From: Coriobacteriales bacterium
Lineage (GTDB): Bacteria; Actinomycetota; Coriobacteriia; Coriobacteriales; UBA8131
Direction of reading: 5' to 3'
Length of the DNA: 13,593 nt
Assembly: GCA_031268525.1 (NCBI GenBank)
Contig: JAIRXA010000158.1
Location: 1 to 13,593 of the forward strand
In this document: in pieces, positions 5,721-9,815 of the stretch
Layout of the letters: each line of letters starts with the position of its first letter
Position numbering within the stretch: position 1 is the stretch's first letter
Notes under the pieces: generated by a model
The model's input: only the letters and a program-made list of their open reading frames with translations
Database searches by the model: none
Told to the model about the DNA's origin: nothing
Translations under genes and position numbers: made by a program

Positions 5721-5773
5721 TCGAGTCCCTCCTGGCCTGCCAGAGATTACAACAACGGGAAACCGTTGTGTAA
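5721..5773 (+). repeat. direct repeat copy 2: displaced tRNA-Trp 3' end
   Basis: This is the second copy of the 48-bp repeat, plus GTAA after one mismatch (C at 5588, T at 5769). It contains a complete acceptor 3' strand with CCA but no tRNA 5' part, so it is not a tRNA gene. It lies directly upstream of secE, where the original tRNA-trailer to secE junction would be expected. Confidence 0.95.
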
Positions 5774-5808
5774 TGCATACCGGATCAGCTTTGGATGGCG
5801 GGAAGACG

Positions 5809-6237
5809 ATGGCAAAAAGCAGCCCGGCCAAGGGCGCACAATCGAAGAAGAACAGCACAGAAGCCTCCAAGGGCTCATCGAAGAGCGCCCCCAAGAGCGC
5901 CTCCAAGAACGCTTCGAAGAAGGAGAGCGCCCCTAAAAACGCCCCCAAGAGCACCTCCAAGGGCTCATCGAAGGGCACCTCTAAGAGCGCTCCCAAGAAG
6001 GAGAAGAAGGAGAGTATCTTCAGGAAGGCCATCAACTACTTCCATAACGTGCGTCTGGAAATCAAGCGCACGACCTGGCCTTCGCGCGACGAGGTGCTGC
6101 GCATGAGCCTGATCGTTATCGGAGCGCTGATCTTCTTTGGCGTCTTCATCCTCGTCGCCGATTGGATCATGACCAGCCTTCTTAACCTCTATTCAGGTCT
6201 TGCCACGTCTGGCACCCCGACTTCGGGAGGTCAGTGA
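5809..6237 (+). CDS. secE: preprotein translocase subunit SecE with long Lys/Ser-rich N-terminus
   Basis: SecE is the small essential subunit of the SecYEG channel in the plasma membrane. The conserved core lies at residues 70-128: an amphipathic helix (FRKAINYFHNVRLEIKRTTWPSRDEV, with the hallmark TWPS at 89-92) followed by one membrane helix at about 98-121 (MSLIVIGALIFFGVFILVADW). The first 69 residues are unusual, almost only K, S, A, P and T in degenerate SKSAPK / SKGSSK units. The full length is 142 residues, against about 60 for minimal SecE. The ATG at 5809 was chosen for its MAK N-terminus and the GGGAAG just upstream; an ATG at 5773 or a frame reaching back to 5599 would run through the repeat behind tRNA-Trp. 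The stop is next to the nusG start. SecE before nusG is the usual order. Confidence 0.95.
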   Translation: MAKSSPAKGAQSKKNSTEASKGSSKSAPKSASKNASKKESAPKNAPKSTSKGSSKGTSKSAPKKEKKESIFRKAINYFHNVRLEIKRTTWPSRDEVLRMSLIVIGALIFFGVFILVADWIMTSLLNLYSGLATSGTPTSGGQ

Positions 6238-6238
6238 T

Positions 6239-6769
6239 ATGGCGAAGAAGTGGTATGTCCTGCACACGTATTCCGGTTACGAGAATAAGGTAAAGAGCAA
6301 TCTTGAGCATCGCATCGAATCGATGGGGCTCGAGGATCGTATCTTCGACATCCAGATACCAACCGAGGAAGTCACCGAGATAAAAGACGGCGGTCGGCGC
6401 GTCACCTCCGACAAGAAGGTCTTTCCCGGCTACGTACTCGTGCGCATGGAGCTCGACGACCAAAGCTGGAGTGTGGTACGTAATACCCCCGGTGTCACCG
6501 GATTTGTTGGGGCACAGGGTAAGCCCTCGCCGCTTTCACGCGAGGAGTTCAACAAGATTATGAAACGCACGCATTCCGATGCGCCACGCAAGACCGCCTC
6601 AAACCTGAGTGTCGGCCAGAGCGTGAAGGTCGTCTCTGGACCCCTTGCGGAATTTGACGGCACCATTTCTGAGGTGCAGCCCGACGCTGGCAAGGTAAAG
6701 GTGATGGTCTCGATCTTCGGTCGCGAGACCCCGGTTGAGCTCAGTTACGATCAGGTGTCGCGACTTTAG
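6239..6769 (+). CDS. nusG: transcription termination/antitermination factor NusG
   Basis: This 176-residue factor bridges RNA polymerase to ribosome or Rho. The NGN domain starts at MAKKWYVLHTYSGYENKVKSNLEHRI and contains VFPGYVLVRMELDD and NTPGVTGFVG. The KOW domain is in the C-terminal third (GQSVKVVSGPLAEFDGTISEV...ETPVELSYDQV). The length is near the common bacterial size, without the extra acidic N-terminus seen in many high-GC actinobacteria. The ATG at 6239 overlaps nothing but follows the secE stop by 1 bp, with GGGAGG upstream inside secE, so the two genes are translationally linked. An alternative frame start at 6200 would run back into secE and lacks NGN homology. Confidence 0.98.
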   Translation: MAKKWYVLHTYSGYENKVKSNLEHRIESMGLEDRIFDIQIPTEEVTEIKDGGRRVTSDKKVFPGYVLVRMELDDQSWSVVRNTPGVTGFVGAQGKPSPLSREEFNKIMKRTHSDAPRKTASNLSVGQSVKVVSGPLAEFDGTISEVQPDAGKVKVMVSIFGRETPVELSYDQVSRL

Positions 6770-6782
6770 ATTTGGAAACCCT

Positions 6783-6831
6783 GCGGCAGATGCCCTCCCG
6801 GGTGCTTCTCATCCGCCGCTGTTGTTTATTG
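6783..6831 (+). terminator. possible attenuator between nusG and rplK
   Basis: GCGGC-A-GATG (6783-6792) pairs with CATC-C-GCCGC (6810-6819), leaving one mismatch. It is followed by the T-rich TGTTGTTTATTG (6820-6831). The stem plus T-rich tail resembles a weak intrinsic terminator that could set the ratio of secE-nusG to the L11-L1 genes. No clear promoter is visible between it and rplK. Confidence 0.4.
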
Positions 6832-6861
6832 TCAGAGAGTTCGAGTTAAGGAGTAAGGGTT

Positions 6862-7401
6862 ATGGCTCCAAAAAAGAAGATAGCAGGCTACATCAAGCTC
6901 CAAATTCCCGCTGGTCAGGCGACCCCCGCGCCGCCTGTTGGGCCAGCACTCGGCGCCAAAGGCGTTAATATCATGCAGTTCTGTCAGGCCTTTAATGCGG
7001 CGACAGCGGACAAGGGTACGACCATCATCCCCGTCGAGATCACCGTTTACGAAGATAAGTCCTTTGACTTTGTGACGAAGACTCCACCGGCCGCCGTGCT
7101 CATCAAGGAGGCGCTTGGTCTGGAGTCTGGCTCCGGCGAGCCACATCTCACCAAGGTCGGCACGCTGAGCAAAGATCAGTTGCGTCAGATCGCCGAGACC
7201 AAACTTCCCGACCTCAATGCCAACGATGTTGAGGCTGCCATGAAGGTCATTCAGGGGACTGCCCGCTCAATGGGTGTGCGTGTTGAGGGGATCTCCGACA
7301 CGGGCGTCTACAACAAGAGCAAGAAGAAGGACAACCTTGAGGTGACCCAGCTCAGCAACGCCGGCGCCGAGATCGCGTCCGAGTCTGAGAGCGAGAGTTA
7401 A
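6862..7401 (+). CDS. rplK: 50S ribosomal protein L11 with a C-terminal extension
   Basis: L11 binds the GTPase-associated centre of 23S rRNA together with the L10/L12 stalk. The core is complete: the N-terminal domain with the proline segment GQATPAPPVGPALGAKGVN (thiostrepton site region) and IMQFCQAFNA, then the RNA-binding domain ending in DVEAAMKVIQGTARSMGVRVEG near residue 143. Family members usually stop there, at about 141-145 residues. Here another 36 residues follow (ISDTGVYNKSKKKDN... to ASESESES), a basic patch and then an acidic Ser/Glu tail, giving 179 residues. TTAAGGAG at 6846-6853 lies 8 bp before the ATG. rplA follows after 87 bp. Confidence 0.97.
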   Translation: MAPKKKIAGYIKLQIPAGQATPAPPVGPALGAKGVNIMQFCQAFNAATADKGTTIIPVEITVYEDKSFDFVTKTPPAAVLIKEALGLESGSGEPHLTKVGTLSKDQLRQIAETKLPDLNANDVEAAMKVIQGTARSMGVRVEGISDTGVYNKSKKKDNLEVTQLSNAGAEIASESESES

Positions 7402-7438
7402 TTCTGAGACCTTCGGTACGACAACACTACTGTGTGGA

Positions 7439-7455
7439 AGGGTCGGCATGACCCT
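7439..7455 (+). other. hairpin between rplK and rplA
   Basis: AGGGTC (7439-7444) pairs with GACCCT (7450-7455) around GGCAT. It lies 34 bp before the rplA start. It could be part of an L1 target or a processing site, but I cannot match it to a known L1-binding consensus. Confidence 0.3.
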
Positions 7456-7488
7456 GTGACCACGAACCTTATTGCAAAGGAGAGCATC

Positions 7489-8205
7489 ATGCCAAAGCTG
7501 ACAAAGAATAAGAAGTTTCAGCAGGAGAAGATCGAAGCAGAAAAGCTGTATGCACCTCTGGCAGCCGTACGGCTGGCCCAGGAGGTAAAGACCGCAAAGT
7601 TTGACGAGACGGTTGAGTGTCATCTGCGTCTCGGTATCGACACCCGTCAGGCCGACCAGCAGGTGCGCGGCTCCATCTCGCTGCCGCATGGCATCGGCAA
7701 AGCCGTACGTGTCGCCGTCTTCGCCGAAGGGGAGAAGGCGCGTGAGGCCGAAGCGGCTGGCGCCGACATCGTCGGCTCCGATGATCTGATCGCCGAGATT
7801 CAGGGAGGCACCATCAACTTCGATGCCACCGTCGCCACCCCTGACCAGATGGCGAAAGTTGGTCGTCTGGGCAAGATACTCGGTACGCGTGGCCTGATGC
7901 CCAACCCCAAACTCGGCACGGTGACCAACGATGTCGCAAAGATCGTCGGCGAACTCAAGGCCGGTCGCGTGGAGTATCGCGCCGACCGCTATGGCATCTG
8001 CCACGTGCCCATTGGCAAGGCCAGCTTTGAGGATCGTGCCCTTGTGGAGAACTACGCGACGCTACTGGAAGAGATCATCCGCGTCAAGCCGGCAGCTGCC
8101 AAGGGTCGCTACCTCAAGTCGATCACTCTCGCAACGACGATGGGTCCCGGAATCTCGGTTGACCCCACGCGCACCCGTAACGTTACGGACGAGGACGAGG
8201 AATAG
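7489..8205 (+). CDS. rplA: 50S ribosomal protein L1
   Basis: L1 forms the mobile stalk beside the E site and helps release deacylated tRNA. In many bacteria it also represses its own operon. The 238-residue protein has the expected length and landmarks: an N-terminal TKNKKFQQEKIEAEKLYAPLAAVRLAQ helix, then the strand KFDETVECHLRLGID in domain I. A central GTRGLMPNPKLGTVT loop is the most conserved segment of the family, and VEYRADRYGICHVPIGKASF follows. The end is TMGPGISVDPTRTRN plus a short acidic tail. The ATG at 7489 has AAAGGAG 6-12 bp upstream; the upstream codon at 7432 would add 19 residues without homology. rplJ follows after a 312-bp control region. Confidence 0.98.
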   Translation: MPKLTKNKKFQQEKIEAEKLYAPLAAVRLAQEVKTAKFDETVECHLRLGIDTRQADQQVRGSISLPHGIGKAVRVAVFAEGEKAREAEAAGADIVGSDDLIAEIQGGTINFDATVATPDQMAKVGRLGKILGTRGLMPNPKLGTVTNDVAKIVGELKAGRVEYRADRYGICHVPIGKASFEDRALVENYATLLEEIIRVKPAAAKGRYLKSITLATTMGPGISVDPTRTRNVTDEDEE

Positions 8206-8209
8206 ACAG

Positions 8210-8255
8210 GTCGCAGGTTTGTCCTGTGAACAGCGGGTCGAGAGTCGCAGGTTTG
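8210..8255 (+). repeat. short direct repeats behind rplA
   Basis: The 12-mer GTCGCAGGTTTG occurs at 8210-8221 and 8244-8255, 34 bp apart. Each copy sits in a small hairpin: ACAGG/CCTGT around the first, AGGT/ACCT in the second. The 16-mer GAGAGTCGCAGGTTTG of the second copy also occurs inside rpoB at 11319-11334. No function is evident. Confidence 0.5.
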
Positions 8256-8291
8256 ACCTCAGGCTCCAACATGTGGGACAATGCACGAGCT

Positions 8292-8321
8292 TTGACAACT
8301 TTATTGTACGTTCGCTACCGT
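8292..8321 (+). promoter_or_regulatory. promoter of rplJ-rplL
   Basis: TTGACA (8292-8297) is followed after 18 bp by TACCGT (8316-8321). The -35 is perfect and the -10 keeps the TANNNT frame. A transcript from here would start near 8327, so the L10-leader-like structure would lie at its 5' end. This gives the stalk protein genes their own supply besides read-through from rplA. Confidence 0.5.
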
Positions 8322-8425
8322 AGACAGCCGGTGCTCGCGGGCCACCATCAAGATATCAAGATATCAAAGGTGTGGCTCAAAGAGCGTAATGGAGCACAGC
8401 GCTCCGCCCGCCGAGGTGGTCGTTA
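8320..8425 (+). ncRNA. L10-leader-like cis-regulatory RNA
   Basis: The conserved flanks GTAGACAGCCGGTG (left) and GCCCGCCGAGGTGGTCGTTAG (in two parts, right) are those of the ribosomal protein L10 leader. CTCGCGGGC (8334-8342) pairs with GCCCG-C-CGAG (8406-8415), with a single bulged C. The stem-enclosed part contains a tandem ATCAAGAT sequence near 8348-8367. In this known system the L10-L12 complex binds the leader to switch off excess synthesis. It sits between rplA and rplJ as expected and is followed by a terminator. Confidence 0.8.
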
Positions 8426-8448
8426 GCATAAGGCGATCTGTCTTTATC

Positions 8449-8487
8449 AACGATCCTCCCTACCTGGTAGCGAGGATCGTTTTGTCT
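8449..8487 (+). terminator. intrinsic terminator/attenuator before rplJ
   Basis: AACGATCCTC (8449-8458) pairs with GAGGATCGTT (8472-8481). Beyond a C/C mismatch, CTAC and GTAG extend the stem to a CTG loop. TTTTGTCT follows from 8480. It stands 30 bp before the rplJ start, so it would cut short transcripts from the leader when L10-L12 is in excess, as in other L10 leaders. Confidence 0.8.
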
Positions 8488-8517
8488 GTAGGGCCCGGCA
8501 CATCAAAGGAGGTGTAT

Positions 8518-9030
8518 ATGCCAAATCAGGAAAAAGTTCAACTGGTCGAGAAGATCAAGGCCGATCTGGAAGCAGCTGATGCAATCTGGGTCGTGGATTA
8601 CCGCGGCCTGACCGTCAAAGATGCCGAAGCGCTCCGCACGCAGATTCGCGCGCAGGGAGCTGTGTTGAAGGTCTACAAGAACTCGTTTACAGAGCGGGCG
8701 CTTGCCGACCTCGGGTATCCGGCGCTTGGTGAGGTGCTCGAAGGTCCGTCTGCTTTCGTCTTTGCTACGGGCGATCCGGTTGCCTCTGCCAAGGCCATCA
8801 AGTCCTACGCTAAGTCGAATCCGAACCTTGAGATCAAAGGCGGTCTGCTCGACAAGGCCGTGCTTACCGCAGCGCAGGTCAAAACGCTTGCCGACATGCC
8901 GTCGCGCGAGGAGCTCATCGCTCAGGTTCTCGGTATGTTGTCCGGTCCTCTCTCGGCGGTCGTCTCTGCGCTTGACGCGCCTACGACGATTGTGCGTAGT
9001 TTGGAAGCGATTGAAGCGAAAGCCGCGTAG
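8518..9030 (+). CDS. rplJ: 50S ribosomal protein L10
   Basis: L10 anchors the L12 dimers to the GTPase-associated centre of the ribosome and serves as the operon's autorepressor. The 170-residue product has the family features: an N-terminal RNA-binding domain (EKVQLVEKIKADLEAADAIWVVDYRGLTV, KNSFTERAL, GPSAFVF) and a C-terminal helical spine (LIAQVLGMLSGPLSAVVSALDAPTTIVRSLEAIEAKAA) that carries the L12 dimers. The start at 8518 is decided by AAAGGAGGTG, an almost complete anti-16S match, 4 bp upstream; the frame itself is open back to 8389 through the leader and terminator, which cannot be coding. rplL follows after 81 bp. Regulation by the leader and terminator directly upstream is well supported. 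Confidence 0.98.
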   Translation: MPNQEKVQLVEKIKADLEAADAIWVVDYRGLTVKDAEALRTQIRAQGAVLKVYKNSFTERALADLGYPALGEVLEGPSAFVFATGDPVASAKAIKSYAKSNPNLEIKGGLLDKAVLTAAQVKTLADMPSREELIAQVLGMLSGPLSAVVSALDAPTTIVRSLEAIEAKAA

Positions 9031-9074
9031 GACGGCGTGCACGTGTGTGCGTACGACCCACAATTGTAAAGACA

Positions 9075-9088
9075 CTCCCCTTGGGGAG
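9075..9088 (+). other. small hairpin between rplJ and rplL
   Basis: CTCCCC (9075-9080) and GGGGAG (9083-9088) form a tight stem with a minimal loop, 8 bp before the rplL ribosome site AAAGGA. It lies where transcript ends or translation could be tuned to make several L12 copies per L10. Confidence 0.45.
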
Positions 9089-9111
9089 ACTAAACGAAAG
9101 GATGAATGAAC

Positions 9112-9486
9112 ATGGCTGATGTAAAGAAACTGGCTGAGGAGCTTGTAAAGCTCACGGTGCTCGAAGTCAATGAGCTCAAGGATGTTCTGAAGGAAGAGTA
9201 TGGCATCGAAGCCGCTGCCGCTGCGGTTGCCGTCGCTGCCGCTCCCGCCGCTGCCGCCGAAGAGGCCGAGGAGAAGACCAGCTTCGACGTGGTGCTCGAT
9301 GGTTTTGGCGACCAGAAGATCGCCGTCATCAAGGTCGTTCGCGAGCTCACCGGTCTTGGCCTGAAGGAAGCCAAAGATGCGGTCGAGAGCGCCCCGGGTG
9401 CCATTCTTGAGGGCGTGGACAAGGCAAAGGCGGACGAAGCCGCGCAGAAGCTCAAGGACGCCGGCGCCGCTGTTTCTATCAAGTAG
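9112..9486 (+). CDS. rplL: 50S ribosomal protein L7/L12
   Basis: L7/L12 is the multicopy stalk protein that recruits translation factors such as EF-Tu and EF-G. The 124-residue product has the three usual parts. An N-terminal dimerisation domain (ADVKKLAEELVKLTVLEVNELKDVLKEEYG) comes first. The hinge (EAAAAAVAVAAAPAAAAEEAEE) is unusually pure in alanine. A C-terminal domain follows with the factor-binding surface KIAVIKVVRELTGLGLKEAKDAVES and a normal ending (KDAGAAVSIK). I prefer the ATG at 9112 over the one at 9106 because AAAGGA (9097-9102) is then 9 bp away instead of 3, and because the family begins MA. It follows rplJ and is followed by strong hairpins before rpoB. Confidence 0.98.
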   Translation: MADVKKLAEELVKLTVLEVNELKDVLKEEYGIEAAAAAVAVAAAPAAAAEEAEEKTSFDVVLDGFGDQKIAVIKVVRELTGLGLKEAKDAVESAPGAILEGVDKAKADEAAQKLKDAGAAVSIK

Positions 9487-9488
9487 TT

Positions 9489-9539
9489 GTGCCCCGACAA
9501 ACCGGGTTTGCCTGCAAGCCCGGTGCTTGGGCAGGGCAC
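9489..9539 (+). other. hairpin directly after rplL
   Basis: ACCGGG-TTTGC (9501-9511) pairs with GCAAG-CCCGGT (9514-9524), one T-G pair included. GTGCCC (9489-9494) and GGGCAC (9534-9539) can close around it. It starts 2 bp after the rplL stop. It may protect the 3' end of rplL RNA. There is no T-run. Confidence 0.5.
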
Positions 9540-9546
9540 TGCAACA

Positions 9547-9585
9547 CGACAACCCCAGTCTCATCTGAGGCATCTGGGGTTGTCG
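9547..9585 (+). terminator. strong stem-loop between rplL and rpoB, probable terminator
   Basis: CGACAACCCCAG (9547-9558) pairs without a mismatch with CTGGGGTTGTCG (9574-9585), and CTCA/TGAG extends the stem within the loop. The tail (CTGTCTCGCTC) is only weakly T-rich, so it may end transcription partly. A partial stop here would let rplJ-rplL exceed rpoB-rpoC, as the attenuator does in E. coli. Confidence 0.6.
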
Positions 9586-9640
9586 CTGTCTCGCTCAACT
9601 GCCACCCGGCTCAACCCGACTCCACCCGGACGCTCCGCTT

Positions 9641-9703
9641 GGGCGCTCCACCCGGCCCCACCCGGGCGCTCCACCTGGCCCCACCCGGCCCACCGGCCCA
9701 CCC
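9641..9703 (+). repeat. C-rich tandem repeat block upstream of rpoB
   Basis: A 23-bp unit starting GGGCGCTCCACC is present at 9641-9663 and 9664-9686 with one difference, preceded by looser CCACCCGG units from about 9602. The end of the block has five C-runs of three or more (9679-9682, 9684-9686, 9689-9691, 9697-9699, 9701-9703). The minus strand there meets the simple G-quadruplex pattern. No gene is supported in 9487-9815. Confidence 0.8.
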
Positions 9704-9735
9704 AGCGATCGTCGTCGCCCATTTTCAGATTTCTC

Positions 9736-9764
9736 TTGACTCCCCCAAAAGATGAATATATAGT
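9736..9764 (+). promoter_or_regulatory. rpoB-rpoC promoter
   Basis: TTGACT (9736-9741) and TATAGT (9759-9764) are spaced 17 bp, one mismatch each from the sigma70 consensus. The transcript would start near 9771, giving a leader of about 45 nt before the rpoB start. It is the best promoter in the window together with that of the tRNA run. Confidence 0.8.
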
Positions 9765-9815
9765 GTAAGGTTGCGACTATTGACGGCTCATTCTTCTTTC
9801 AAGGGAGGAATTATC

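Noticed and set aside
5721..5773. Second tRNA-Trp gene
   Set aside because: Only the 3' part is present. D-arm, anticodon arm and 5' acceptor strand are missing.
5433..6035. Minus-strand frame of 200 codons across the secE N-terminus
   Set aside because: Its Leu/Phe/Glu-rich product is the mirror of the SecE Lys/Ser repeats. SecE on the other strand is certain.
8503..9573. Minus-strand frame of 356 codons opposite rplJ and rplL
   Set aside because: Long antisense frames arise from the strong codon bias of ribosomal protein genes. The product has no family features, and the plus-strand genes are certain.
9487..9768. Plus-strand frames between rplL and rpoB (Pro/Arg/Thr-rich)
   Set aside because: They translate hairpins and C-rich repeats and lack a ribosome site. 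The rpoB promoter lies inside or directly behind them.
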